Origin: Neoconidiobolus thromboides FSU 785
Lineage: Eukaryota; Entomophthoromycota; Entomophthoromycetes; Entomophthorales; Neoconidiobolaceae
Length of the DNA stretch: 64,000 nt
NCBI GenBank assembly: GCA_025603075.1
Contig: MU626327.1
Location: 33,933 to 97,932, forward strand
Direction of reading: 5' to 3'
Positions 23,877 to 34,441 of the stretch are shown here, piece after piece. The translations under genes were made by a program, and so were the position numbers. The notes under the pieces are model-generated. The model had not been told where the DNA came from, did no database searches, and saw only the letters and a program-made list of their open reading frames with translations. Numbering within the stretch: position 1 is the stretch's first letter; each line of letters opens with the position of its first letter.

Positions 23877-26052
23877 TAGTTGTGAATTTGAAATAAAGCT
23901 ATTGATTTTATAACTGTTGATAAGATATTAACAAATAGGTAAGATTGATTGGAGTAAATAGTTAAATGAATTCTAATATTGTAAAAAATAATGTGAAAAA
24001 AGGGAATGAGTCACAAATTTATGGGTTTAAGCTGCCAGCTTAAAGGCCTAGTGTTAAGAATTAAAATGTTATCACAAATATATTTTTAGTTAATTTTTAT
24101 TTAGCTTATGGGGATTTAGATGGTTGTTTGAAATAAATTTATTACTTTTTAACACTCGCTAAACCCTTTTGATTGGTTAAATTTGAAAATTATCCTAAAA
24201 CTGTAATAAATTTGATAAGGGTTTAGACGCTTAAAGAAGAATGATCGAAAGATTAGCCAAATCTTCTATATTTAGTATCCCAACTAAGTTTTTTGGCTTT
24301 AAAAGACCATTTTTCTAATATTAAATCAATATATAATATTTATGACATCATCCTTGCCCAATAGATAGCCACTAAATGGACTATTCTTCAAATGAACTCT
24401 TTTAAGGCCTAAAATATTACTTTAACAAGAACTTGATTATAGGCTTAATTTAAACTAATCAATCAAAGCTTCCAACTAATTTTCAAACTGATTTTAATTG
24501 ATACCCCACTTTTTTCATTTCAATGAAATGTTGGGTGATCACTTTGTTTAATAGATAAAGACTAGCCAATAGAATCTATAACCTTTATCTATAAAGCTAT
24601 GCTTTTCATATGCCATATGCATTTTATATCACGATATATGTTTAGGGCTTTTCTGAGGTTTTCTTTTTTCACTTAATTTTCTTTTCTTATCAGTAAGATG
24701 TAAAGTCAGGCTTTAAAAATACCATCTAATCAATTAAGGATAAGCATATTTATGAAATTTGATTGGCTTTATTTTATATATGATGAATTTTTTAGCTTGA
24801 ATGAAGTTGGAATAGAAATGATTAAAAATTATATTTTATTGGTAGACTTCAAATCAAAATTTCTTAATATACTAAATAAAGGATGCTAAAATAATACGAG
24901 TAAAGCTATTAAATTTTATTAATAAAACTATTGTAAATAAATTAGCCTAATAATCGTTAATGGTATAATACATAATGAAACTAAATATACTATGATATAT
25001 ATATTAAATATATAATATAAAGGCTCTAACAATGCCAATTAAATAGACTCGATTTCTTTTCGATAAACTCAGCTATATCAAATGATTTACTATTATTCCC
25101 TTATCAAAGTTTAGGATAATTCAATCCCATGTTATTTATTACAGCTACGTAATGTCATAATCCCCTATTTAATGAAATCGTATTTTGTAATATAATTTCA
25201 TTCGTCTTATTCTGCCTATTTATGTATAAGTTACTTTCACTAATCAAGTAACTTTTCGACATAAGTAAAACTTGAATAATATTTCGAATTAATGTGACTG
25301 TTTTTATCTGAATTTGTTTTGATAGATAAAAAAATAATATATTGTACTTTAACCAAATAGTTATTTGTTAGATAATGTCTAGTATATTTAAATGTATTTT
25401 GTACTTAATATGGTCGGAACCTTTTTAAGTTACTTGACAAATTAATAGAATGAACCTTAAATTTTATAAACTTACCTTTTCTCAGATTGATTTCCCTGTA
25501 TTGCGAAACTTCAACCTCGCTACTAGAAATTTGATTTGTTCTTTAATACTCCTTCTGATTCTAAATAACTGTCATGTTTATTAATTGAAAATTTAGAATA
25601 ACTGTCATACCTTCAAACTTTTGAGAAGGATTTCTTAATTAAGTAATTTTAGTGTTAAATTGGATTTTAATCCAGAAAAATTATAATATTATGTTATAAT
25701 TTTATGGTTACTTAACTTATTTGAAATTGAAACTATGTTATTTAAATCATCTATAGCACAAAAGCTATTATTTTTTTATTTAATGTAAATATAAATTTTA
25801 ACTTTAAGATTATTTTTAATGGTTTTATTATGTAAATTTTTTATAATTTAGTAAATTTAGTATTATTTATGATTATATTAATTTTCTAGTAAAAATTAAT
25901 AAAATAACTATAATTCAAATATCTTAAATAAATACTAAATCAATAGTATACAACTGCCACATAATAAAATAAAGTTTATTAGACAATTAGCTAGTTTAAG
26001 TTAAATTTTATTTAAAATAACAGCATTTATAAAATCAACGTTATTTAAATAA

Positions 26053-26155
26053 ATGGGGATGTTTTTTTTGGTTTCATTACTTTTCTGTCTCTTAAGCACT
26101 ATTTGAGTAGAAGATTGTTGACAAAATTCTTAAACAAAAAAATACATCCCCAAAT
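26053..26155 (-). mobile_element. 103-bp MITE, copy 5
   Basis: It runs from AATGGGGATGTTTTTTTTG to TACATCCCCAAATA, with TTTCATTACTTTTCTG, AGCACT centre, TTGAGTAGAAGATTGTTGAC and AAAATTCTTAAAC. Minus orientation. Confidence 0.85.
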
Positions 26156-26398
26156 ACTATTTTATATTTTAGAAAAGCAGATTGTTTTTAAAAATATTTT
26201 AATATTATTTATACAACAATCTCAATGTTATTTTAAATTTTATTAAATATATTTAATTGTTACTAAAAACAAATAAAAAAATAAAAATTTTAAATAACAA
26301 AACACTTATTAACAAGGTTTTAAAGCTTTTATTAATATTTTGTAAAAATTTGTATTTAAATTCTAATGTATATATATTTTTATCTAATAGTTTTGATA

Positions 26399-26495
26399 TA
26401 TAAGTGTGTTTTAATTTCATCACTTTTTTCATCTTAAAGTGCTATTTGAGCAAAAAAATTGATAGAATTCTTAAACGCAACAATACATCCCCATA
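26399..26495 (-). mobile_element. 103-bp MITE, copy 6
   Basis: The left end is eroded (TATAAGTGTGTTTT) and the right end intact (ACATCCCCATA). The interior has TTTCATCACTTTTTTCATC, an AGTGCT centre and GAATTCTTAAACG. Confidence 0.8.
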
Positions 26496-26626
26496 TTTAA
26501 TTATTTAATTAATAATAATTGGATAAAAATAAATCTAAAGTAAAAAAAGCATATTTTTAACTAATATTAAATTAGTTAGATAAAATACTTAGAATTTTTA
26601 TAACTATTAAAATAGTATAATTTAAA

Positions 26627-26663
26627 AAATAAAAAGAGTAACGAAGCTAAAAAAACATCTATA
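26627..26663 (+). mobile_element. MITE fragment, right half
   Basis: Only the right third of the element can be seen: AAAAAGAGTAACGAAGCTAA followed by AACATCTATA. It matches the AAAAGTGATGAAACC-AAAAACA part of the family. The left part is not recognisable. Confidence 0.5.
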
Positions 26664-26675
26664 TATCAATCATAA

Positions 26676-26782
26676 TATTGAGATGCACTTCTTTGTTCAA
26701 GAATTTTATTAATAATTATTTTAACCAAATAGCGCCTTGAAAAATGCAAAAAATGATGAAATCAAAAAAAACACTCACATAT
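26676..26782 (+). mobile_element. 103-bp MITE, copy 7
   Basis: TATTGAGATGCACTTC at the left and AACACTCACATA at the right. Inside are TTCAAGAATTTTATTAATAA, AGCGCC centre and AATGATGAAATC. Plus orientation. Confidence 0.8.
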
Positions 26783-26818
26783 ATTAACATTTTTTAATTA
26801 AAAACTATTATTAAAAGT

Positions 26819-26920
26819 TAGTGGGGGTGTGTTTTTATGTTTAAGAATTTTACTAACTTTTCCGCTCAAATAGCGCCTGAAAGGTAGAAAAAGTGATGAA
26901 GCCAAAAAAACACCTCCAAT
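26819..26920 (+). mobile_element. 103-bp MITE, copy 8
   Basis: TAGTGGGGGTGTG to ACACCTCCAAT. Contains TTTAAGAATTTTACTAAC, CCGCTCAAATAGCGCC and AAAGTGATGAAGCC. Confidence 0.85.
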
Positions 26921-27030
26921 GATATTGCTTTTTATAATGTTATTAATCAAAAAATTTAAAAATAATAAGTCATAAGTTATTTTGAGCTATGTTTATAAAT
27001 TTTGTAGCTGTTTTTGCTTTTTTACTAAAA

Positions 27031-27134
27031 TATGGAGGTGTTTCTTTATGTTAAGAATTTTACTAACAATCTTTCCACTCAAATAGCGCTTAAAAAATGG
27101 AAAAATAATGAAATAAAAAAAGATATCCCCTTAT
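27031..27134 (+). mobile_element. 103-bp MITE, copy 9
   Basis: TATGGAGGTGTTTC to GATATCCCCTTA. Intact inner block with TTTTACTAACAATCTTTCCA, AGCGCT and AATAATGAAAT. Confidence 0.85.
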
Positions 27135-27206
27135 ATTATTTTGAAAATGCTTATATAAATTTTAAACATTTCGTAGTTGTTGTTTTCAGTATCATGATCT
27201 CTCAGT

Positions 27207-27668
27207 TGTGAAATCTGGTACTCAGTGTTTAGAGTCAAAAACAGCTATTTCTGGGTTGACTACACTATAAGTCGAAAGGTCTTAGTTTATGCGACTAAGA
27301 TAGACTTGGATTATGAAGAATAGCACGTAATAGGCTACAGACTATGTAAGACAAATAGAATAAACAATACTAATGTAAATCTACGTGAAATACTATTAAG
27401 AAAACTTAGTGGCTTTATTAAATATTCGAGATATCAGGGAATGATTCAGTTAGAAAGCCTCAACTAACATACTCTGCGAACTCTTTTATACTCTGAAAAG
27501 TATAAATATCAAAATGAGAAGGTAATATTGTTTGGGATGAAGCTAGAAATTCTCATAGCAAATCAAAATAAGAACGTGGGATTGATTTTCTCTGAACTCG
27601 AGAACACAACAGCTTAGGCGATTGTTATGCTATAATTAACCATGGGACTGACAAGGCGATATTCCACA
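27207..27668. mobile_element. Solo-LTR-like sequence, copy 1
   Basis: A 462-bp sequence beginning TGTGAAATC and ending ATTCCACA, so it has the short TGTG...CACA inverted ends of an LTR. A second, diverged copy is at 43901-44360. Shared stretches include AAGTCGAAA-GTCTTAGTTTA, GACTAAGATAGACTTGGATT, ATAGGCTACAGACTATGTAA and TTAGTGGCTTTATTAAA. No internal retroelement genes lie next to it and I could not find a clean target-site duplication. Confidence 0.65.
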
Positions 27669-28114
27669 CAGCTAAGCCTATAAATAACTAGATTACTAAT
27701 AAGTTTTTTATTAATTTTATCAAAATTAATTAGCTAAACTTATTTAATTGAGTAAAATAATGCTTGAAAAAAGCTTTTGCTTTGTCAAAAAAATATAAAC
27801 AGCTAAAATACATAATAAATTAAAGAATATATGGGGATGTCCAAATTAGCTTCATTCTTTATTCAATCTTTAAATATTTTGAATTTTAAAGACTGCTTAA
27901 AATTCTATAAAAACAGATTCTATTAAAAAATAGGAGTATCCGATACAGTTTTAAATTATTTTATTATAATTTATATTGTAACTTAGCTGAGTTTTTATTA
28001 AATTTAACAGATTCCCAGATTAGCAAGATTTTTACTAATACAAACTATATATTGACATTAATCAAAATTATAGTGCCCAAATAAATATATGTCTCCATAA
28101 AACTTCATTAGAAA

Positions 28115-28218
28115 ATGAGGGTGTATTTTTTTAGGAATCTTAGCACTAATTTTTGCGCTCCAAATAAATAGTGCTTAAAAAATAGGAAAAGTAATGAAAC
28201 CGAAAAAACATCCCTAAA
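28115..28218 (+). mobile_element. 103-bp MITE, copy 10 (nested)
   Basis: TGAGGGTGTATTTTTTTAGG to ACATCCCTAAATA, with AGTGCT centre and AAAGTAATGAAACCG. Absent from the homologous repeat at 63.2-64 kb, so it inserted after the two repeat copies separated. Confidence 0.85.
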
Positions 28219-28234
28219 TATTTACTGCTAACTA

Positions 28235-28338
28235 CTTGGGGATGATTTTTTTGATTTCATTACTTTTTCCACCTTTTAAGCGCTATTTGAGCGGAAAATT
28301 TATTAGTAAAATTCTTAAACGTAAAAATACATTCCCAC
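28235..28338 (-). mobile_element. 103-bp MITE, copy 11 (nested)
   Basis: CTTGGGGATGATTTTTTTGA to TACATTCCCACTT. Contains TTTCATTACTTTTTCCACC, AGCGCT, GAGCGGAAAATTTATTAGTA and AAATTCTTAAACG. Opposite orientation to its neighbour 16 bp away, and likewise absent from the homologous repeat. Confidence 0.85.
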
Positions 28339-28852
28339 TTTATATATAGGCAATATTGCAGGCTTACTATCAAATAAATAAACTATTTTAATATTATAGT
28401 TAAATTATTAATATATCACTAATTTAATAAATAGCTTCATGGGAAAGGGTAGTTAGCCTTAAAACTATAATTAATCATGCTTATATGATACAAGCAATAT
28501 AGTAATAATTTTATTTATTATCATAATTATTTGCTCTTTCGCTACTTATTGACTTAAATATTAATAATTTAAGTAACGTTGGCATTTGATAGTTGATTTT
28601 TATCATCCAATAAACTATTTAATTGCTTAATAAATACCGAAACTTTTAAATTTTATGTTATTTTTAGGATAAGCTGGAGTTAATATTTTAATTTTCTAAT
28701 TTTTTATAAACTTTATAACTTTAGTTGGGATTATGTCACTTTTTTTTTGATTTACCAGATACTGGATAATAATATAGTTTACTATTATATTTAACGAAAT
28801 ATAAATACTTTTTAATATTTTATATTATTAATATTTTTTTATACTTCTGTTT

Positions 28853-28941
28853 TTTTGTATTTTTGTGTTTAAAAATTTTACTAACAAATTTTCCGCTTAA
28901 AAAATGGAAAAAACAATGAAGTCAAAAAAAATACTCTTGTA
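28853..28941 (+). mobile_element. MITE-like right terminus of the 1.1-kb repeat
   Basis: Degenerate family sequence: TTTAAAAATTTTACTAACAA, TTTTCCGCTTAAAAAATGGA and AACAATGAAGTC. The AGCGCT centre is deleted. It may be an independent insertion or the true end of the larger repeat. Confidence 0.6.
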
Positions 28942-29544
28942 TCTTATCTGTTCATAAAATATACACAGATCTAAAAATCTAGAATTTGGTATGGTGTACC
29001 TTCCATATCAATTAGCAATGACCTATCAAAGAATACCCAAATATGAAAAAGAATGTTAATTTATTGATGGAAAGTATACTTATGTTAATTTCAACTTAAA
29101 CATCTACTGTAAAGATAACTTTTTAGTGATAAAGAATCAAATCTTAAAGATTTTCTATGTAGTCAGTTTGCGAAATCTAATTTATTTAAATGAATTTTTC
29201 CTTAAAATAATCACCTTTACCTCTCTACCCTTACATTTACTATTTATACCTTAATCAATATTGATAATCCAAAAGCTAAATTTTAATCTGTCAATTGAGT
29301 AGTCCAATACGCCTATTGAATATCCCTTAAAATAAATTCCAGATGCTTACATGGCATAATTCAATGTGTAAATAAGCCCCCTATCAGACTATAAAAAAGC
29401 TTTGGGCTTGATATTAAGGAATCGCTGAGCTAAATAAAATGATTTCCATTATCAGGATATTTGTTTTTTTAAACAAATTATTTGAAAGCTATAAGGCATC
29501 TAATTGTATCTTCACACCCTTTTAAGTCATCGGTTGTGAATTTA

Positions 29545-30276
29545 TTAATGTTTTTTGTTGGTTGATACCGTTCCGCAGTAGTTTTCTATTTCAAACTTCC
29601 TCCATTTGATACTTGGATTATTAAGCTCTTTAGCTACATCAGGTACTTTAGAGTATATATAATATATCCCTATCATAGCTATACAGGGAAACATTATAGA
29701 GTCTGTCTCAGCTTCTATTAACACCATGTGCTTATTACTATTATCAGAATTTTTAATATCCTTTAATTTTGAGTTACTTTATATTTTATCGTTATTTTGA
29801 GAGGATTCAATAGCCTTAGTTATCAGCTCAGGCCCCGAGTCTTTTAAAATAATTTGTACTTTGTTTCCTTGAACTCCAATTAAAATGCTTTTATTTCCTG
29901 AAAAATACATATCTGGTTTTGTATGTGTTCCTTCTTTAGGCGTATGAAGAATTGTGTCTCTCTGCGGTCTTATTGCTAGTTTGGTCCTAGTATACTCAAA
30001 TACTCTTAACGATTGAAGTATATATTCATTTACTGCACTTTCTTGGTTTGCATCTGTTTCAGTTGGTGTATGCGTAAAAATTTCTAATATTTTATTATCT
30101 TCACCATCTTGTTCTGGCTTTACAAATAATATGCCTTTAAGGAACTTGCACAGTTTTATGTTTTTTGGGCTCTTATTCACCAAAAATATTGTTTTGTCAA
30201 TATCTTCAATTGCAATATTATATGTTGTCAATTCGTTAATAGTCCATTCACTATTAGAATTTGTATTTCTAATCAT
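29545..30276 (-). pseudogene. Orphan gene split by one in-frame stop
   Basis: Two minus-strand frames, 30276-29779 (165 codons) and 29727-29545 (60 codons), lie in the same frame and are separated only by a TAA at 29781-29779 and 17 open codons. Without that stop they would form one protein of about 240 residues. The first part contains ILEIFTHTPTETDANQESAV and KPDMYFSGNKSILIGVQGNK, the second SIMFPCIAMIGIYYIYSKVP. No family is recognised. PDMYF...LIGVQ faintly recalls a PD-(D/E)XK nuclease core, but this is speculation. An intron between the parts would have to begin before the stop, and no convincing donor was seen. It is the only coding trace in the repeat island. Confidence 0.5.
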
Positions 30277-30483
30277 TTTAGCTATTGGTTTATTCGGTTT
30301 AACTAAATTGGAATTAATTTGATGTCAACAAAATCTTTTCTTTATATCCTTTATTCAGTTATTTATTTTTAAAGTTGACATATTATACAGCTTACATAAA
30401 ACCTATTTGAATTTTCTCTTACTTGAAGTTGGCAGTTGAGTCTTGCTTTGTAATCAGGTTGTAGTCTATTTTAATTATCAATA

Positions 30484-30587
30484 TATGGGGGTGTATTTTT
30501 GTGTTTAAGAATTTCACTAATAATTTTTCCGCTCAAATAGCACTTAAAAGATGAAAAAAGTGATGAAGCCAAAAAAACACCTTCATA
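30484..30587 (+). mobile_element. 103-bp MITE, copy 12
   Basis: TATGGGGGTGTATTTTTGTG to ACACCTTCATA. Contains TTTAAGAATTTCACTAATAA, GCTCAAATAGCAC and AAAGTGATGAAGCC. Confidence 0.9.
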
Positions 30588-31240
30588 TCACAGAAGCATA
30601 AGCTTTGTAATAAGAACTTAAAGCTTAGATGTAATAAGCGTATTTTTTATGAAATCCATCAACCAACTCTACCTGTAAAAAAAAACAGATATAAGAGTAA
30701 AAAATTGTTATGGATAATACTGAGTTAATTATATAGTTTTTTTAGTGCTTGTTTCATTGAAAATGTCATAGAACGCCAAAGTTCATGTTACCAAAAGTTA
30801 AACAGATCAAGTTTTTTCAAGGAGATTGTTCACAATATATAACAAATTAATTGTTAAAAATCGATTATATTGTTATTCAATTTAAAGCTTTTAATATGAT
30901 TGATAACTTTCATGAAACCATTATATGTATGTGAACAACTATTAAAACGTAGCTAAAGAGCATACCAAATTAAGTTGACTTAGACTTTGACTTAAAAATA
31001 TACTTAGAAATGAAAAAATGAAAAAATTTTGTAAAAAATAAATAGTAATAGGTAGGAAAAATATTTAAAATTCAATAACTTTTAAACAACATTTACTGTA
31101 ATTTGAAATTAATATTATCAAATTAATGTAAGATTTAAGTTTTTCAGCTGGAAATTAATCAATTTCAAAATTTATTCGAATATGTATATTTGACCTAATT
31201 GTTAGTAGTCATTAACACTTGATAGTATCATTAGTAAACT

Positions 31241-31274
31241 AGACATTTAGACATTTAGACATTTAGACATTCAG
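31241..31274. repeat. 8-bp tandem repeat (AGACATTT)x4
   Basis: Four copies of AGACATTT, the last with one change, about 570 bp upstream of the chitinase start. Confidence 0.85.
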
Positions 31275-31838
31275 AGCTTTTGTACCTATATTTGTATCGA
31301 TACATTTGCTGTAACTGTTTAGAAAACATTATGGGAATGCTTAGGGTCTACAATTCTATATGTATTAAAAAATACTTGTAATTTTATATATCCTTAGTGT
31401 TTCATTAAATTTATAAACAATATTTTATTAATATTATAAAAACCAAATTATTAATGTTTCATTATTAAAATGATATAACATTAATGAAATCAATCAAGTA
31501 ATAATCAACTAAATAAGATAAAACAAACGTAGACATACTTGGCTTTCATAATAAATAATTAGCAAATGAGGGAAAGGGAGGGAACAAGTAATTTCAACTC
31601 AAACTCAATGAGAAAACCTGGGCAATTTGAATTTAAGAAAGGGACCAATCAATTTCGTATCTTAATTTTAAAGGGATTGAAAAAAGTAAAAAAAGAAAGT
31701 TGAGAGTTTCAGTTTAAGAAAAAGTAAACTTGATAGAATGAATATTAATATATTAAATAAAGAAATAGCTTTTTAAACTTTTTAAAATTTTATTGTATCT
31801 TTATATTAATTGATTTATTAGATTTCATTTTAATTAAT

Positions 31839-34235
31839 ATGTTCAACTATCCATTATTAAATTTATTGCTATATTTTAACCTAATAGTTAATTTAAAAGC
31901 CTTCAATCTGACCTCAAAAAATAATTTAGTAGCTTATTGGGGTCAAAATTCATACGGAAATAGTGAAGAAGCACATAAAGATTCTCATGAGAGACCTATG
32001 TCTGACTATTGTAAGGATCAAACTTATGATACGATTGTAATCTCCTTTTTAATTAAATTTAATGCCGAGATAAAAAATGGGCATCCAGTTTTAAACATGG
32101 GTAAACATTGTTCTAAAAAATTCCCCAATTCCCTTCACCCTTATTGTCCAGAAGTGGCTGCTGGCATTAAATATTGCCAAAATCAAGGTAAAAAGGTGCT
32201 TTTATCGATGGGTGGATATGCTGGTGATTACACTTTAAAGGACGACGAATCAGCTAAAAACTTTGCTCAAAGGGTTTGGGACTTATATTTAGGTGGCAAA
32301 ACAGACCATCGACCCTTTGGAGAAGTAGCTTTAGATGGTATTGATTTGGATATTGAAAAAGGACCTCCAGAATCATATGCTGTTTTTAGTAATAAATTGA
32401 AAGAAATTATTGATGGTCAAAAAGAAGAAAATAAAAAAGAATATTTTATTACTGCAGCTCCACAGTGCCCATTCCCAGATCAATACTTGAAGAATGTATT
32501 AGAACATGGCTGGTTAGATGCTGTATTTGTACAATTTTATAACAATGAATGTGCAATTGGTAAAGATGGATTTAACTTTGCAACATGGGATGGTTGGGCA
32601 AGATTTGCGTCCAAAAATAAAAACGTAAAGATATTTCTGGGAGCACCAGGCGGCCCAACAGCTGCCTCTTCTGGTTACTTAAATTTCCAAGAATTAGAGC
32701 CAATTATTAATGAAGTTAAAGAAAAGTATCCTTCGTTTGGAGGAGTTATGCTATGGGATATTTCTCAAGCGGATCAGAATATATGTCCAGATGTTAAAAA
32801 AATCTATTCAGCAGCTGTTTCGCATCTTTTAAAAGGAGAATATGAGATTAAGCAGCCAGGTAATAATAAAATTAAAGGCGAAAAAGAATCTGAGGACAAA
32901 GAAAAAAAGCCTGAAAAAGAAAACAATGAAAAAGAAAAAAAGCCTGAAAACCAAGAAGCTAAAAATAATACCGATAGACTACCCAAGAAAGATCGTGGTA
33001 TTTTAAATGATGAATTGGCTAAAAACAGAATGCCAGATTCCTCATTAATGGACTTAGTTGAAATACCAAGTGAAGAGGAGATTTCTATGAATAATAATGA
33101 AAGTGGTAATGAAAATAAAGATTCAACTAAAACTTTAGAAAAAACACCGAATGATGAAAAAGGCCAAAACACTAATGAAACTGATGAAAAACAGAAATCG
33201 GAAGATAGTAAAAACACCCCTGAAAAACCCAAAGGAACTAAGGATGCCCCTGAAAAATCTAAAGAAGATAAAGATAATTTAGAAAATTCCAAAGAAAAAG
33301 AGGATGCCCCGAAAGATGACAAGCTTGAAGAAACCAAGTCATCAGGCTCTGTAAATTCTACCATTACAGCAGAAAATTTACCAAAATTTACGAATAATAG
33401 ATCCTTAATAGTTAATGCTACTAAACCCAATTCCTTGAAAAATAGTACTGAGGATAACACTATGTTAGCTGAAAATATTAAAAAGCAAATAGAGATGATG
33501 AAAAACACAACAGATACTTCAAACAATTTTGGTAAAAATTCTACTGAGTTAAATCAAAACTACAAAGCAAATTCAACTTCAACTATTCCGCAAAATGAGA
33601 CTAATACAACGAACATCGAAGAAAAAGAAAGTAAGTTTAATTCTACGAATATTGTTGAAAAAGAAGCTGCGAAAATAGATTTAAATAAAACAAACTCAAC
33701 ATTATCATCAAATAACGCCCATAATACTACCATTACTGATAAAGATAAGCCTAAAGTAGATTTGAGTAAAAGTAATTCCACTGAGATAGCTAGTGGTAAA
33801 AACAATACCAATATCAATACTCAAGGAAAAGAGAATGAAAAAGTGGATCTAAATAAGAACAATTCAACTGAAGTAGCTAAAACAAACTCAACAATTAATC
33901 TAGCGAAGGAAAGTGAAAAAGTAAATTTAGATAAATACCCTGTTAATCAGCCTCCTAAGCTACAGAATGAGGCAAAAAACAATAGTACAATGGCTCCACT
34001 AGCTGCTCAGAATAGTACTACCATGGCAACCCCAACTACTCAAAACAATCTTAAAGAACCAAACCAGCAGGACCATCCAGATGAATCAAATAAACTCAAG
34101 CAAGCTGAAACACCAGTTCCTAATCCTGAGAATAAAAACAATACTAATAGTACTAGTAAGGGAGATTTGGACAACTTGAAAACAAAGTCGGTTAGTTTAA
34201 ACGAGAACACTAGTTCTACAGATAAAGCTAATTGA
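31839..34235 (+). CDS. Secreted GH18 class III chitinase with long disordered tail
   Basis: A single-exon frame of 798 residues. A hydrophobic N-terminus (LLNLLLYFNLIVNLKAF) is a likely signal peptide. The catalytic domain (~27-330) begins NLVAYWGQNSYGN, typical of hevamine-like class III chitinases. It contains KVLLSMGGYAGDY and the GH18 signature LDGIDLDIEKG, with the catalytic Glu at residue 173. It then runs through FITAAPQCPFPDQYL, AVFVQFYNNECAIG and GGVMLWDISQADQN. The ~460-residue tail is Lys/Glu/Pro-rich at first, then Asn/Thr/Ser-rich with many N-x-S/T sequons. It is probably a heavily glycosylated wall-spanning or spacer region. There is no C-terminal hydrophobic GPI signal. Role: endo-cleavage of chitin in the fungal wall or in arthropod cuticle. 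The tail makes it about 2.5 times the usual class III length. Confidence 0.92.
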   Translation: MFNYPLLNLLLYFNLIVNLKAFNLTSKNNLVAYWGQNSYGNSEEAHKDSHERPMSDYCKDQTYDTIVISFLIKFNAEIKNGHPVLNMGKHCSKKFPNSLHPYCPEVAAGIKYCQNQGKKVLLSMGGYAGDYTLKDDESAKNFAQRVWDLYLGGKTDHRPFGEVALDGIDLDIEKGPPESYAVFSNKLKEIIDGQKEENKKEYFITAAPQCPFPDQYLKNVLEHGWLDAVFVQFYNNECAIGKDGFNFATWDGWARFASKNKNVKIFLGAPGGPTAASSGYLNFQELEPIINEVKEKYPSFGGVMLWDISQADQNICPDVKKIYSAAVSHLLKGEYEIKQPGNNKIKGEKESEDKEKKPEKENNEKEKKPENQEAKNNTDRLPKKDRGILNDELAKNRMPDSSLMDLVEIPSEEEISMNNNESGNENKDSTKTLEKTPNDEKGQNTNETDEKQKSEDSKNTPEKPKGTKDAPEKSKEDKDNLENSKEKEDAPKDDKLEETKSSGSVNSTITAENLPKFTNNRSLIVNATKPNSLKNSTEDNTMLAENIKKQIEMMKNTTDTSNNFGKNSTELNQNYKANSTSTIPQNETNTTNIEEKESKFNSTNIVEKEAAKIDLNKTNSTLSSNNAHNTTITDKDKPKVDLSKSNSTEIASGKNNTNINTQGKENEKVDLNKNNSTEVAKTNSTINLAKESEKVNLDKYPVNQPPKLQNEAKNNSTMAPLAAQNSTTMATPTTQNNLKEPNQQDHPDESNKLKQAETPVPNPENKNNTNSTSKGDLDNLKTKSVSLNENTSSTDKAN

Positions 34236-34441
34236 TTTTATCCCCCACTGTCCATTATAATTTTTGTAAAAATTTGTATACTATTTCATAAATTAATTTA
34301 GTTCGAAAATAAATTTTAATATTTTGAATAAGTGATATCCTTAAATTTACTATTTAAACAGCCTTTATTTATTACTTATTAGGCTAAAATTAAAGTTGTT
34401 ATTTAAGTATAAAAGGCAACCTTTATTCAAGTTTAAAAATA

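Larger units (their letters stand above)
27830..28941. mobile_element. ~1.1-kb dispersed repeat with MITE-like ends, copy A (two MITEs nested)
   Basis: It begins TATGGGGATGTCCAAATTAG. It matches the sequence from 63202 to the right window edge over its whole length, apart from two MITEs (28115-28218 and 28235-28338) that only this copy carries. Shared blocks include ACTGAGTTTTTA-type, GCTACTTATTGACTTA-type and CCAGATACTGGATAATAATA-type segments. The left ~100 bp look like a diverged MITE in minus orientation. The right ~90 bp (28853-28941) look like a MITE in plus orientation, so the whole may be a decayed element with ~100-bp terminal inverted repeats. No coding capacity remains. Confidence 0.6.
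23877..29544. other. Gene-poor repeat island
   Basis: More than 5.6 kb with no supportable gene. The left part (to ~26 kb) is featureless AT-rich DNA. The right part is packed with transposon remains: MITE copies from 26053 on, a solo-LTR-like sequence at 27207-27668, and a ~1.1 kb repeat at 27830-28941 with two MITEs nested inside it. Confidence 0.65.
30277..31838. other. Intergenic region with one MITE and a tandem repeat
   Basis: Contains a MITE at 30484-30587 and an 8-bp tandem repeat at 31241-31274. The chitinase promoter should be at the right end. No gene supported. Confidence 0.55.

Noticed and set aside
21699-31274. Short direct repeats considered as a CRISPR array
   Set aside because: They are contiguous 8-9 bp tandem units with no spacers, in a eukaryotic genome.
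32804-33817. Long minus-strand open frames of 240 and 85 codons opposite the chitinase tail
   Set aside because: They are antisense shadows of the Lys/Glu/Asn-rich tail (Ser/Phe/Leu-rich product) and have no features of their own.
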